Shown: positions 35,571-45,668 of the stretch, piece after piece | How the letters are laid out: every line of letters begins with the position of its first letter | How positions within the stretch are numbered: the stretch's first letter is position 1 | Assembly: GCF_000762845.2 (NCBI RefSeq) | Contig: NZ_JRMQ02000004.1 | Span: 1 to 64,000 of the forward strand | Length of the DNA stretch: 64,000 nt | Reading direction: 5' to 3' | DNA from: Helicobacter japonicus | GTDB taxonomy: Bacteria; Campylobacterota; Campylobacteria; Campylobacterales; Helicobacteraceae | The notes under the pieces: model-generated | Told to the model about the DNA's origin: nothing | The model's database searches: none | Seen by the model: only the letters and a program-made list of their open reading frames with translations | Translations under genes and position numbers: made by a program

Positions 35571-37736
35571 ATGACAAATGATGAAAAAATTTTTAAGGAA
35601 TTTCAAGAGCGTTGGAGTTTGGAAAAAGTCAGAAATATGACTTTAGAGGAATATACAGGACTAGGTGGAGCAAATAGAGATGACTTTACTTATTGGATAG
35701 AATCTAAACTTGATAAATTAGGGAGTATATGGGGAGGAAGCGGGTTTAAATTTGGTATTTATAAGCGTAATGCAAAGGATATAAAAGAAAATGGGCAAGG
35801 CTTCATTTACACAAAAGACTATGCTTGGCTGAAAAAATATGGGGAAACAAAGGACGAAGCTTTTGCTAAAGTTAAATCCTATATTATAAAAATCATAGAA
35901 TTAAGTCAGCAAAATCAACTTGATAAGATAGACAAAATAGATTTAGGGCATTCATATAAATGGAAAATTGCCTTTCATTACCAAAACATTGAGGATATGA
36001 AAATAGTTTGCATATTTAGCAACAATGTTTTGCAAAAAATTGCAAAGGGAGAAAATTTAGGAGACAATCTAAGCACAGCACAAATTTATGAAAAACTTTT
36101 GGGAGACAAAACTTACACCCTTGAAACAATGATACGAGAAAAATCTAAGCTTCTTTGGCAACAATATGGTGAAAATTCACAAGAAATAATGGAGAATCCA
36201 ATGTCAAATAATCTAAATACTCAAACCCAAAACACAATCCCCCTTAATCAAATCCTATATGGACCGCCCGGCACAGGCAAGACTTATAATACCATAGATA
36301 AGGCTTTAGAGATTTTGGCTGAATTTAAACAGATAGATTCTATTCCGCAAACAAGACAAGAACAAAATGCCATTTTTAAACAATTTAAAAAACAAGGACA
36401 AATCGCCTTTATCACCTTTCATCAAAGCTTTTCTTATGAGGAATTTGTAGAGGGAATCAAACCTGTTGTTGATGATTCTTCACAAAATATGACTTATAAA
36501 GTGAAAAATGGTATCTTTAAAAAGATTTGTGAGGAGGCATTCAAAAATTATGAGGATTCCAAAAAAGAATTAAAACAGCTTCAAAATGAACACTATACAG
36601 AATCTTTGATTAGTGCTTTTATTGCAAAGCTTGAAAATGGCGATATTGCATTGGAATGCAATGGGTGGAAGTTTCAAAAGACTTTTCGTAATTGGACTTA
36701 TAAAATATGGGGGAGCGACAATCGTTGGCTTCTGCTCAAAAAAGAAGGGAGGCAAAAAGATTTAACTATAAGTATTGCAGCAATTCTAAAATATTACGAT
36801 GAGTATAAAAAGAAACTAAACATCAAAGTCCCATCGCCCTATAACGAAACTCATTGCGACAATGAATTTTACACTGCAACTTTTAAAAAACTCAAAGAAT
36901 TTGAGGATACAGAATATAAAAAGCAAGATTCTAAGCCTATGGAAAAAGTCCCGCTTAAGCCCTATATCCTCATTATTGATGAGATTAATCGCGGGAATAT
37001 TAGCAAGATTTTAGGGGAGCTTATCACGCTTATTGAACCAAGCAAAAGAATTGGGAATGATGAGGAGCTAAGGGTAACCCTACCTTATAGCCAAGAGACA
37101 TTTGGTGTGCCAAGTAATCTTTATATCATTGGCACAATGAATACAGCTGATAGAAGCATTGCTTTACTTGATACTGCGTTGCGTAGGAGATTTGAATTTA
37201 GCGAGATGATGCCAGATTGTGAAGTGCTCAAAAGTATTTGGTTAGTGAAAGATACAGAGGGTAAAAGAGATAAAGAAAACTATTTACAAGATACTAATTT
37301 ACATATTGGTGAATATGGAGTGAGAGAAGAAACTGAAATTTTATTTCAGATTCTAAAAGCCCTTAATCATCGCATAGAATTTTTGCTTGATAGGGAGCAT
37401 ACGATAGGACACGCATTTTTCTTTGAGAAAGCAAAATTTTTTAAAAATAATGAAAATGTTTGGTATGAATTAAGTTTGAATGATTTAAAAACAATTTTTG
37501 CTAAAAAGATTATCCCTCTTTTGCAAGAATATTTCTATGAGGATTATGCTAAGATTGACGCGGTGCTTAATGAGAATGAAATGATAGAATCTAAAAATAT
37601 GCAAGATTTGGGAATAAATTTAAGTGATGAGTTTGTGGAGAGTGAGAAAAAAATCTATAAAATCGTGCCATTAGAAAATGAGATTTGGGATAATCCTCAA
37701 ACTTATATCAAGATATACGAAACTAATCAACAATGA
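35571..37736 (+). CDS. mcrB: McrB-like GTPase of a type IV restriction system
   Basis: The start at 35571 is chosen because AAAGAGG lies 10-15 bases upstream. The longer frame to 35478 adds an unlikely Cys-rich leader. The 721-residue protein has a species-variable N-terminal DNA-binding region (1-215) and a McrB AAA+ domain. That domain contains Walker A ILYGPPGTGKTYNTID (about 228-243), Walker B YILIIDEINRGNISK (about 464) and the GTPase signature GTMNTADRSIALLDTALRRRF (about 521 on). An extra domain of about 110 residues sits between Walker A and B. With McrC it cuts modified DNA. It overlaps mcrC by ATGA. Confidence 0.93.
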   Translation: MTNDEKIFKEFQERWSLEKVRNMTLEEYTGLGGANRDDFTYWIESKLDKLGSIWGGSGFKFGIYKRNAKDIKENGQGFIYTKDYAWLKKYGETKDEAFAKVKSYIIKIIELSQQNQLDKIDKIDLGHSYKWKIAFHYQNIEDMKIVCIFSNNVLQKIAKGENLGDNLSTAQIYEKLLGDKTYTLETMIREKSKLLWQQYGENSQEIMENPMSNNLNTQTQNTIPLNQILYGPPGTGKTYNTIDKALEILAEFKQIDSIPQTRQEQNAIFKQFKKQGQIAFITFHQSFSYEEFVEGIKPVVDDSSQNMTYKVKNGIFKKICEEAFKNYEDSKKELKQLQNEHYTESLISAFIAKLENGDIALECNGWKFQKTFRNWTYKIWGSDNRWLLLKKEGRQKDLTISIAAILKYYDEYKKKLNIKVPSPYNETHCDNEFYTATFKKLKEFEDTEYKKQDSKPMEKVPLKPYILIIDEINRGNISKILGELITLIEPSKRIGNDEELRVTLPYSQETFGVPSNLYIIGTMNTADRSIALLDTALRRRFEFSEMMPDCEVLKSIWLVKDTEGKRDKENYLQDTNLHIGEYGVREETEILFQILKALNHRIEFLLDREHTIGHAFFFEKAKFFKNNENVWYELSLNDLKTIFAKKIIPLLQEYFYEDYAKIDAVLNENEMIESKNMQDLGINLSDEFVESEKKIYKIVPLENEIWDNPQTYIKIYETNQQ

Positions 37737-39115
37737 ATCATAAAACCTTATGTATCGCTGAATGGCAAAGCTTTGGGGTAGAGGAGATTCAACAAGTTTT
37801 AGGGCAAAAAGATAATCAAATAAATGAAAAACTAGAAAATCAAGCCCGAAAAATCTTTGAGGAATTGGTAGAATTTGCACACATAGAGGGTAATCATATT
37901 TACCTAAAATTTGCAGGTAAAAAGCTAAAGGCACAAAATTATGTCGGGCTTATCCAAACTAAAAGCGGCTTTTGCCTAGAGATTTTGCCAAAAACTTTTC
38001 GCACAGCTAAAGAAAGTGAGGGTTTTGTATCTAAGGATATAGAGGATAAACAAAACTCTATAAAATCCGCCAAAACACTTTTACTCAAAATGCTTCAATC
38101 TCTTAAAGATTCCCCTTTTAAACAAAGCCATTTTACACACTTAAAGTTAGCAAAAATGCCTTTGCTTGAAATTTTTATTTTAATGTTTTTGGATGAATTA
38201 GAAAAATTAGTAAAAAAGGGGTTAAAAAGCGATTATATCGTGCGTGAGGAAAATCGCAAATTTTTAAAAGGCAAACTGCTTTTTGACGAAAATCTAAAGC
38301 TTAATTTCGCCCACAAAGAGAAATTCTTTACAAGCAGTGATGAGTTTAGTGCTAATATCGCCCCAAATCGTATTATTAAAAGCACATTAGGGTTTTTAAG
38401 CACACAGAATCTAAGTGCAAAAACAAGCACGAAGCTCACCCAAGCACGATTTATCTTTACAGACATTAGTCCTAGCCAACACATCGCAAAAGACTTCAGT
38501 CAATGCCACAACTCAAGGCATTTAAAAGGTTATTATCCTCTACTACAATGGTGTGAAATATTTCTAAGGTGCAAGACTTTTACCTCTTATCAAGGCAATT
38601 CTCAAGCCTTTGCCTTACTCTTTGATATGAATAAACTTTTTGAATCTTTTGTCGCAAGTGAAATGAAAAAGTGGCTATGCGGTATGAAGTTAAGTTATGA
38701 AAATGAGGCATTTATGGAACAAATTTTTGGGGAAAACAAAAAAGATTCTTATCTTAAAACCCAAGAAAAGAGCAAATATCTTGTAGAGGAAAAAAGATTT
38801 TTACTCAACCCCGATATTGTCGGCTACCAAAAACAACAAATCCAAGCAAAACAAACTCTTTTTATCGCTGATACCAAATGGAAGATTTTAAGCCAAGAAA
38901 AACAAAATTATGGTATTTCTCAAAGTGATATGTATCAAATCTTTGCGTATTTAGCCAAATACCAATGCAAGAGAGGCTTTTTGATTTATCCAAAGATAAA
39001 AGATTGTAAGGATACATTAGAAAATTTAGAGCTAATTTTTAAGCCAGAAATTTTTAACAAAGACAAACAAGAAGCCAATCCAGCTAAACTTACACTCTGT
39101 TTTTTTAATGTGTAG
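37733..39115 (+). CDS. mcrC: McrC-like nuclease subunit
   Basis: The 460-residue partner of McrB. The N-terminal part (YVGLIQTKSGFCLEILPKTF) is the McrB-contacting domain. The PD-(D/E)XK nuclease is LNPDIVGYQ (about 359-367) and LFIADTKWKIL (about 379-389), and the C-terminal RGFLIYPK strand is typical of McrC. Translation is coupled to mcrB. The pair should restrict modified foreign DNA. No defect is seen. Confidence 0.93.
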   Translation: MNHKTLCIAEWQSFGVEEIQQVLGQKDNQINEKLENQARKIFEELVEFAHIEGNHIYLKFAGKKLKAQNYVGLIQTKSGFCLEILPKTFRTAKESEGFVSKDIEDKQNSIKSAKTLLLKMLQSLKDSPFKQSHFTHLKLAKMPLLEIFILMFLDELEKLVKKGLKSDYIVREENRKFLKGKLLFDENLKLNFAHKEKFFTSSDEFSANIAPNRIIKSTLGFLSTQNLSAKTSTKLTQARFIFTDISPSQHIAKDFSQCHNSRHLKGYYPLLQWCEIFLRCKTFTSYQGNSQAFALLFDMNKLFESFVASEMKKWLCGMKLSYENEAFMEQIFGENKKDSYLKTQEKSKYLVEEKRFLLNPDIVGYQKQQIQAKQTLFIADTKWKILSQEKQNYGISQSDMYQIFAYLAKYQCKRGFLIYPKIKDCKDTLENLELIFKPEIFNKDKQEANPAKLTLCFFNV

Positions 39116-39153
39116 TTTGTTATAATCAACCCTTATCCATTTAAGAGGTAGTT

Positions 39154-41670
39154 ATGACGCAAAAATATTTTATTCTCCTTAAAGGAAAAGATAAAACCAA
39201 AGAGATCAAATCCTGCTCTTTTGAAAATGAAAATCTTAAGGTGATTTTTAAGAACAATCCACAAATTTATACTTACAAAAAGGATAATTTCACGCTTATC
39301 AGAAAGGCTACAAGCTATAACCTTTTTAATTACCTCAAAGAGCTTTGTATTTTAGCAAATATAGAGACACCAGAGGGCAATTTGAATGTGCTTTTAAAAG
39401 AATATGAAAAAATGCAAAAAATCCCAAAGGAATCTGCCTTATCTATTTATCTTAATCCCTCCTCTTTTGTGCAAGTTTCTAAAGATAAACCCTTGCTTAT
39501 TTTTCCTTTTGGCTCTAATGCTTCCCAATATCAAGCGGTGCAAAATGCAATGTGCCATCAAATAAGCATTATTGAAGGACCTCCGGGCACAGGCAAAACG
39601 CAGACTATTTTAAACATTATCGCTAATCTTATCTGTCAAAACAAAAGTATTGCGATGCTTTCTAACAACAACTCCGCTACACAAAATATATTTGAAAAGC
39701 TCTCAAGCAATGGATTCGGATTTTTTTGTGCCACTTTAGGCAATAAAGAAAACAAAGAAAATTTTATTACCAATCAAAGTGGTATTTATCCCTCTTTTGA
39801 TACACCAACGATAAATACGCAAAAACTAAAGCAAGACATTAATATATTGAATCAAAAAGCACTAGAAAGTTTTAGACTTACCAATGATATTGCCAAAAAT
39901 GAAGCATTTTTAAATGCATTGAGATTAGAATATAAGTATTTTAAAGCACAAGAAAATAATTTGCCTTTAGAAATAAAGAATCTTAATTCTTTAAATGTTG
40001 ATAAAGTTTTAAGGGCAAAAGTGCAAATACAGCAAGAACAAAAACTCTCTTTTTGGCTGAAATTAAAATTGATTTTCTTAAGCAGAATTGGTAATTTTAA
40101 ATTTTACAAATCCCCAAAAGAGCAGATTCTATATACTTTAGATGAGACTTATTATATCCTTAAAGATTTAGAAATTTCAAAAAAGATTGAAGCATCTAAA
40201 GCCGCTCTTAAAGCTTTAGAGCAAACAAATCCTTTGCAAAACCTTATAGATAAATCCTTACTCTTACTTAAATCTTATCTTAAAACAAAATACAAAAACC
40301 AGCAACAAAGAGTGCAATTTGAATTATCGGATTTAAATCAAAATGCAGCTACTTTCTTGCAAGAATATCCTGTGATTTTAAGCACGACACATTCTATTAA
40401 ATCCTCACTGAATCTTAAAGAGGAATTGTTTGATTATGTAATTATTGATGAGGCTTCACAAGTGGATTTGATTACAGGTTTTCTAGCATTAAGCAGTGCG
40501 AAAAATGTCGTAATTGTAGGGGATACAAAGCAACTCTCCAATGTAATTAATCAAAGCAAATATCCTTTGATTCAAGAACTCACACAAAAATACCATATTC
40601 CTTTGCATTATGATTTTCTAAAACAAAGTTTATTAAGTTCTTGTCTAGCAACTTTGCCAAATGTGCCAAAAGTAATGCTAAAAGAACATTATCGCTGCCA
40701 CCCTAAAATCATTGGATTTTGCAATCAAAAATTCTACAACAATGAACTTATTATCTTAAGCAAGGATAATGGGGAAAAAGATGTAATACGGGTATTTGTT
40801 ACACAAGAGGGCAATCACGCAAGGGGACACTATAACCAAAGGCAAATTGATGTAATCATAAAAGAAATTTTGCCGACCTTACAAGCAAATCTCACAAAGG
40901 AACAAATAGGCATTATTGCACCTTATAAAAAACAAAAGGAGCATTTAAGAGATAGCGTAGGTGCATTACAAATAGACACGATTCATAAGTATCAAGGTAG
41001 AGAAAAAGAGGCGATAATTTTAAGCACGGTGGATAATGAAATCAATGATTTTATCAATGATAAAAACTTACTCAATGTAGCTATAAGTCGTGCTAAACGA
41101 TATTTAAGGGTGGTTGTCTCTGCCCAAATTTGCCAAGAAAATAATCACTTAAAGGATTTAATTGAATATATACACTATCATAATTTTGAAGTTACCCAAA
41201 GCAAGGTAAAATCTATTTTTGACTTGCTTTATAAAGCAAATGCAAAAGCAAGACTAGAATATTTAAAAGGCAAAAAGAGAATTTCTTTGTATGATTCAGA
41301 AAATCTTGCTTATCATCACTTAAAGGATTGCATTAGTGCTTATGGGAATTTAGATATTATCACGCATATACCGCTACATAGAATCATAAATACTCAAAAC
41401 CTTAATGAAGCAGAGCAAGAGTTTATGCAATCCTCAAGTCATATTGATTTGCTCATTTTTAACACAATGAATAAGCTTCCTATCCTTGCCATAGAGATAG
41501 ATGGATTTGCCTATCACAAGGAAGATTCTAAACAAATTAAAAGAGATGAGTTAAAAAATGCGATTTTGCAAAAATGTGGCATTCCTTTGCTTAGGCTTAG
41601 CACAATCCAAAGTGATGAAATTGCGCGTGTGAGAGCATTTTTGGATAAGCTATTAAATTCTTGTCCCTAA
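39154..41670 (+). CDS. SF1 (UPF1-like) helicase fused to a Vsr-like nuclease
   Basis: The 838-residue protein has an SF1 helicase core: Walker A IEGPPGTGKTQTILNIIANL (about residues 141-160), motif II VIIDEASQVDLITGF, motif III GDTKQLSNV, motif IV LKEHYRCHPKIIGFC and motif VI LNVAISRAKRYLRVV. A coiled stretch (about 220-400) interrupts the core. The C-terminal 110 residues contain SSHIDLLIFN and LAIEIDGFAYHKE, a Vsr/DUF2726-type nuclease. Similar helicase-nuclease fusions act in phage defence. It starts 38 bp after mcrC and is probably co-transcribed, suggesting a third component of, or an add-on to, McrBC. Confidence 0.8.
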   Translation: MTQKYFILLKGKDKTKEIKSCSFENENLKVIFKNNPQIYTYKKDNFTLIRKATSYNLFNYLKELCILANIETPEGNLNVLLKEYEKMQKIPKESALSIYLNPSSFVQVSKDKPLLIFPFGSNASQYQAVQNAMCHQISIIEGPPGTGKTQTILNIIANLICQNKSIAMLSNNNSATQNIFEKLSSNGFGFFCATLGNKENKENFITNQSGIYPSFDTPTINTQKLKQDINILNQKALESFRLTNDIAKNEAFLNALRLEYKYFKAQENNLPLEIKNLNSLNVDKVLRAKVQIQQEQKLSFWLKLKLIFLSRIGNFKFYKSPKEQILYTLDETYYILKDLEISKKIEASKAALKALEQTNPLQNLIDKSLLLLKSYLKTKYKNQQQRVQFELSDLNQNAATFLQEYPVILSTTHSIKSSLNLKEELFDYVIIDEASQVDLITGFLALSSAKNVVIVGDTKQLSNVINQSKYPLIQELTQKYHIPLHYDFLKQSLLSSCLATLPNVPKVMLKEHYRCHPKIIGFCNQKFYNNELIILSKDNGEKDVIRVFVTQEGNHARGHYNQRQIDVIIKEILPTLQANLTKEQIGIIAPYKKQKEHLRDSVGALQIDTIHKYQGREKEAIILSTVDNEINDFINDKNLLNVAISRAKRYLRVVVSAQICQENNHLKDLIEYIHYHNFEVTQSKVKSIFDLLYKANAKARLEYLKGKKRISLYDSENLAYHHLKDCISAYGNLDIITHIPLHRIINTQNLNEAEQEFMQSSSHIDLLIFNTMNKLPILAIEIDGFAYHKEDSKQIKRDELKNAILQKCGIPLLRLSTIQSDEIARVRAFLDKLLNSCP

Positions 41671-41680
41671 ACTTCTATCT

Positions 41681-43111
41681 TCACAATCCCGCCCCTAATT
41701 GCTCCATTTCCTTAAGTGCATTCTTAAGACTTATGCAAATTTCCTCGCTTAGCTCTTTTGGGCTTGGCAGATTCTCCAAATCCTCTAAACTCTCATCTTT
41801 TAGCCAAAAAATATCTAAATTCATCTTATCACGCTTTTGAATCTCGCCCATATCAAAAGCGCGGAATCGCTCACTTTCTTTGCGATTTTCCATTGCCCCC
41901 ACGCAAAAACTTGCTTCAAACTTCCGCAAATGTTCCGCACTCAAAGGACTTGTTACAAGGCTTAGATTCATATTCGTGCGCATATCATACACCCACACCT
42001 TTTGCGTGGAATCCTCACTTGTTGCGACTTTGTCAAAAAACAGCACATTTGCTTTCACCCCTTGCGCATAAAAAATCCCTGTGGGCAGTCGCAAAATCGT
42101 ATGCAGATTAAAATCCTCTAAAAGCTTTTTGCGCACCCTCTCCCCCGCTCCCGCTTCAAAAAGCACATTATCGGGTAGCACTACTGCCGCTTTACCCCCG
42201 ATTTTTAGGAGATTCATAATGTGTTGCAAGAAATTTAGCTGCTTATTAGAAGTCGTGGCGAAAAAATCCTCGCGATTATACTCGTCCTTTTGGCTTTTCA
42301 CCTTGCCATTTTCGGCTAGAATCTTAGTTGCCGACTTCTTGCCAAAGGGCGGATTGGTTAGCACCCTATCAAACCGCCGATTGCCTAACTCACTTAGAGA
42401 ATCCCCAATTTCTATCACACCTCCCTCTCCCCCGATTCCGTGCAGATATAGATTCATTGCGCACAAAGACGCCACTAAGGGCGTAATATCCTTGCCATAA
42501 AGCCTCTCATTGCGTAAGCGTTTGAGTTCCTCTTTGTCCTTTGTTTGTGCTTTCATCGCCTCATACGCACTTAGCAAAATCCACCCGTGCCACACGCAGG
42601 GTCGCATACCTCCATATTAGGCCTTAGCTCCATTAGCCCCACAATAGAATCTATCAGCACTCTAGGCGTGAAATACTGCCCAGCTCCCGCCTTTGTCTCT
42701 GTGGCGTTTTTTGCAAGCAGTCCCTCATAAATCGTGCCCTTGACATCTATATTCAAGCCCAGCCAAGTCTCACTATCCATAAGCACAAAAAGCTTTTTGA
42801 GATTTGCGGGTTCTTTGATTTTGTTTTGCGCGTCATTGTAGATAAGCCCTATTACACCCTCACTCTTTGCAAGTTGCGCGAGTGCGGCATTATACGCACT
42901 CTCTAACTCCAGCCCATCTAGGTTTATGAGTCGCTCCCATTTGCAGTTTGCAGGGATTTTGCTACTTTCTCCTATGCTTTTTCCTCTCGCTTTCCATTTT
43001 CAAAAACAGCAAATAGCTTAACTGCGCGACATATTCGGTATAGCTCACGCCACTATCACGCAAAATCGTTGCGAAATTCCACACCTTTGCGACAATCGCC
43101 TTTTCACTCAT
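41681..43111 (-). pseudogene. hsdM: type I methyltransferase HsdM (locus B), two frameshifts
   Basis: Read from ATG 43111 (SEKAIVAKVWNFATILRD), the HsdM frame is broken twice. An extra base sits in the T5 run at 42978-42982, after SER-K. A missing base lies at the A4 run 42576-42579, inside motif I (VCDPACGTGGF, then shifted from LLSAYEAMK). The remaining pieces (43111-42985, 42977-42580, 42575-41681) cover the whole protein, including the catalytic VLTNPPFGKKS. Both lesions are in short homopolymers, so decay or sequencing error are possible. As written it is not functional. Confidence 0.88.
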
Positions 43112-43155
43112 TTTTGCCCTCTCCCGCATTTTGATTGCACATTTTCATAGCCTCT

Positions 43156-43413
43156 TTAATCCTTATAAATATCCTTTCTATGTCCTATATGGATTACACA
43201 AACAAGCAATACTTCTTCACTTTTAAGATAAATAATCCTAAAATCCCCTGCTCTCTTTCTAAACTTACCCTTATGGCGACCTTTGAGGGCTTTATCTCCA
43301 CTAAAATTACCCTGCTCTAAATCATCAAGTTTTGATTGCAAAAGCCTTTGGTTTTTTGGATTTTGCTTAGCAATAATACTTTTTGCATAATCAGCAATTT
43401 CCAAACGATACAT
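43156..43413 (-). CDS. RelE/ParE-family toxin
   Basis: The 85-residue basic protein starts at 43413 (MYRLEIADYAKSIIAKQNPK). RelE-fold features are the central KGRHKGKFRKRAGDFRIIY and the C-terminal VCVIHIGHRKDIYKD. The start codon overlaps the stop of the antitoxin gene (TAATG), which couples their translation. The tail with His-Arg-x-x-Tyr is RelE-type, suggesting mRNA cleavage. It forms a pair with the upstream ribbon-helix-helix antitoxin. Confidence 0.9.
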   Translation of the reverse strand: MYRLEIADYAKSIIAKQNPKNQRLLQSKLDDLEQGNFSGDKALKGRHKGKFRKRAGDFRIIYLKSEEVLLVCVIHIGHRKDIYKD

Positions 43414-43640
43414 TAATCCCAACCTAATTGCTTTTTAAACTCATCATAGGGTATTGTTTTTCTTTTTCCCTCTTTAATCTCATCTATGACTTTATCGCTT
43501 ATCATTTCGTCCATTCTGTCTTGATATGCGATAATTGCTCGTTCTATCAAAGCGGTGCGCGTGAGATTCATTTCCTTTGCAGTATAATCAAGTGTTTGTA
43601 TCAAATCCTTATCAAGCCTTATATTAATCGCACTTTTCAT
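43413..43640 (-). CDS. RelB-like ribbon-helix-helix antitoxin
   Basis: The 75-residue protein begins with a ribbon-helix-helix DNA-binding domain (SAINIRLDKDLIQTLDYTAK and TRTALIERAII) and ends in an acidic/basic toxin-binding tail (IPYDEFKKQLGWD). It neutralises the adjacent RelE-type toxin and should repress the operon. It sits between hsdM and mazEF inside type I locus B. Confidence 0.9.
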   Translation of the reverse strand: MKSAINIRLDKDLIQTLDYTAKEMNLTRTALIERAIIAYQDRMDEMISDKVIDEIKEGKRKTIPYDEFKKQLGWD

Positions 43641-43718
43641 ATCTCTCTCCTCTGCTTTTGTATCTACAATTATAGATACAGATTTCTTAAATATTTATCA
43701 ATATTCTCCTTTATTGCT

Positions 43719-44054
43719 TTAAATCCCAAGCAATAAAGCAAGATTACATTTTACTTGCTCCAGCACTTCCTTTTCGCACTGCTCTATAAAGTTTGCTCCC
43801 CTTGCCTTAAAATCTACATTTCTTAGCTGGTCGCTTAAAATCGCTCCCTCTTTCTCTCCAATCACACAGGGCACTTCAAAAGGATAGCCTTTTATCTTGC
43901 TCGTAAGAGGCACACAAAGGCACAAACCGCTTTTTTGATTATATTCCTTTGGGCTTAGGACAAGTGCGGGTCTTTTGCCCCTTTGCTCGTGTCCGCTCTG
44001 CGGAGTAAAATCAAGCCAAATCAAATCACCACTTTGAGGCACATAGTTTGCCAT
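43719..44054 (-). CDS. mazF: MazF-family endoribonuclease toxin
   Basis: The 111-residue toxin starts at 44054 (MANYVPQSGDLIWLDFTPQS). The MazF hallmarks GHEQRGKRPALVLSPKEYN and CVPLTSKIKGYPFEV are present, as is LSDQLRNVDFKARG. These include the catalytic Arg/Thr and the substrate loop. The start ATG shares its A with the mazE stop (TAATG), after AAGGA. MazF cleaves mRNA at short sites when MazE is lost. Confidence 0.93.
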   Translation of the reverse strand: MANYVPQSGDLIWLDFTPQSGHEQRGKRPALVLSPKEYNQKSGLCLCVPLTSKIKGYPFEVPCVIGEKEGAILSDQLRNVDFKARGANFIEQCEKEVLEQVKCNLALLLGI

Positions 44055-44290
44055 TACCATTCCTTGCCTATTGTGTCGTTTTCCCAAACGCTGTCTATAT
44101 TCAGATTCTTTTTATTCATCGCTTTGCATATTTGCTTTAAATCCTTTTGCTTTTCTATGATGAGCTTTTCATCTTGAATGCTAAGTTTGAGCTTAGAATC
44201 TTGATTAAATCCCAAGTTTTCCAAAAAACTACTAGGAATACGCAAGGCTAATGAATTACCCCATTTATTGAGTTTGACTTCACTTGTCAT
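44054..44290 (-). CDS. mazE: MazE-like (AbrB-fold) antitoxin
   Basis: The 78-residue antitoxin starts at 44290 with AAGGAGAAAGT upstream. The SpoVT/AbrB DNA-binding domain (VKLNKWGNSLALRIPSSFLE) is followed by a tail that binds MazF. It is translationally coupled to mazF. It lies directly downstream of hsdS, so the pair may act as a guard of the R-M locus or simply a co-insertion. Confidence 0.92.
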   Translation of the reverse strand: MTSEVKLNKWGNSLALRIPSSFLENLGFNQDSKLKLSIQDEKLIIEKQKDLKQICKAMNKKNLNIDSVWENDTIGKEW

Positions 44291-44360
44291 ACTTTCTCCT
44301 TGTATCATTGTTGATACAATTATACATTATAATTTCTTAAATGATTTAATTTGTTTTGCT

Positions 44361-45668
44361 TCACACCAACTCACCCTTAAACGCTTGGTTTAAAAGTGAG
44401 GATTTGAGCCTTTGGAGATTTTCTAGACTTGCATTCACAAACTGCTCCAACTTCTCCAAATGCGCAAATTTGGATTCTAAAATCTGCACGATTTGGTTTT
44501 GGGTTGCAAGGGGTGGGAGGGGGATAGGGAGTTTTGAAAAATTTGCTTTATTAAGAATAGGCAATGTCGTAGATGAAGCATTTGTTTTAATAAAATTTTG
44601 AACTTTTGGAGAAATGCAATAAAAATATATAAATTCTGATATAAATTTTTGTGATGGCAAAATAGCATTTATTTGTTGATTGCATATTCCCTTCTTTCTA
44701 ATTAAACCTGTTTTCCCAATCGTTGCGCCTATGCAAGTAACCAAAACAGAGCCACTTGGAAGTTGCCTTGATATTTCAAACCCTTTTGGTGAAACATTGT
44801 CTGAAGCAGCCTCAACATAATAACCATTATTTAAATCTGTTGGTTTATAAAACGGAAAATCATCTCCATAGTATTCTGCATTGTCTTTGCTTGGAGTTGA
44901 ACCTGTAACGATTTCGCACACTTCCCCAAGTGTTTTTATTTCCCAACCTTGCGGAATTTCTGCTTTTATGAGAGGGTGGAGGGGCTTGAATGTGCAAGTT
45001 TGGGCTAGTTTCTTGCGAAACGAGCGCGAAGTCGCTCCCTCCTCCCTCTCAAACTCTCCCTCCACCCCGACAATGCTTTTTAAGGTTTGCACTTCATTTG
45101 ATTGATTTTGAGATTCTGTGAGTTTGCCGCTAAAGGCGGAGTGGAGCAAGGAGGATTTAAGGCGCGGAATATTGGTTTGAACCGCCTTAAGATGACGCAC
45201 CGCCTCATCAATATGTGCAAAGGCACTTTCTAGCTTTTCTACTATGGCTTTTTGCACTTCAAGGGGCGGCAGGGGGATAGGAAGTTTCGCATATTCTGAA
45301 ATCCAATATCTTTTATGCGTGTCGCTTCTGTATTGAATTGTTTGCATAAAATAAAACACAAATTTTATATTTGCAATTTTGGTTGCGTGTAGAATTTTCA
45401 TTGCCGATGATTTTACTTTAAAATGAAAATCTACAAACTTAGAATCTGTCGTAAAATCATCAAAGATAATTACAGGCGTTTGGGTAAAAATATTTTCTGT
45501 ATCATTTGTATATCCCAGCAAAAAACTTTTTCCAGCAGTTAAAACAGGGATTTCATATTCATCGCTATATTGAGTATTTTTTACTATATATTTTGTGGGT
45601 TGCTCGTATGTTAAGCATTCTCCAAGTGTTTTGACTTCCCAATTTTTAGGGAGATTGTGCTTTACCAT
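44361..45668 (-). CDS. hsdS: type I specificity subunit HsdS (locus B)
   Basis: The 435-residue HsdS is intact, with two recognition domains. TRD1 opens LPKNWEVKTLGECLTY and closes LPPLEVQKAIVEKLESAFAH. TRD2 opens IPQGWEIKTLGEVCEIVTGS and closes LPPLATQNQIVQILESKFAH. Between the halves an extra stretch of about 40 residues (including EREEGATSRSFRKKLAQTC) is encoded by a palindromic element (44974-45067). With hsdM and hsdR of this locus broken, it has no home complex but could supply specificity to locus A. The next gene upstream ends at 45668. Confidence 0.93.
   Translation of the reverse strand: MVKHNLPKNWEVKTLGECLTYEQPTKYIVKNTQYSDEYEIPVLTAGKSFLLGYTNDTENIFTQTPVIIFDDFTTDSKFVDFHFKVKSSAMKILHATKIANIKFVFYFMQTIQYRSDTHKRYWISEYAKLPIPLPPLEVQKAIVEKLESAFAHIDEAVRHLKAVQTNIPRLKSSLLHSAFSGKLTESQNQSNEVQTLKSIVGVEGEFEREEGATSRSFRKKLAQTCTFKPLHPLIKAEIPQGWEIKTLGEVCEIVTGSTPSKDNAEYYGDDFPFYKPTDLNNGYYVEAASDNVSPKGFEISRQLPSGSVLVTCIGATIGKTGLIRKKGICNQQINAILPSQKFISEFIYFYCISPKVQNFIKTNASSTTLPILNKANFSKLPIPLPPLATQNQIVQILESKFAHLEKLEQFVNASLENLQRLKSSLLNQAFKGELV
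44974..45067 (-). repeat. in-frame palindromic coding element in hsdS
   Basis: The ends GGGTGGAGGG and CCCTCCACCC are perfect inverted repeats. Inside, the core GGGAGCGACTTCGC (minus strand) is shared with the elements at 61920-61997 and 63546-63623, as is the ATTCAAGCCCCTCC flank. It is translated as GEFEREEGATSRSF and onward, between the two HsdS halves, without breaking the frame. Confidence 0.65.

Noticed and set aside
41681..43111. Treating the locus-B hsdM pieces as two or three separate genes
   Set aside because: The pieces join into one HsdM by single-base changes in short homopolymers and none alone contains all methylase motifs.
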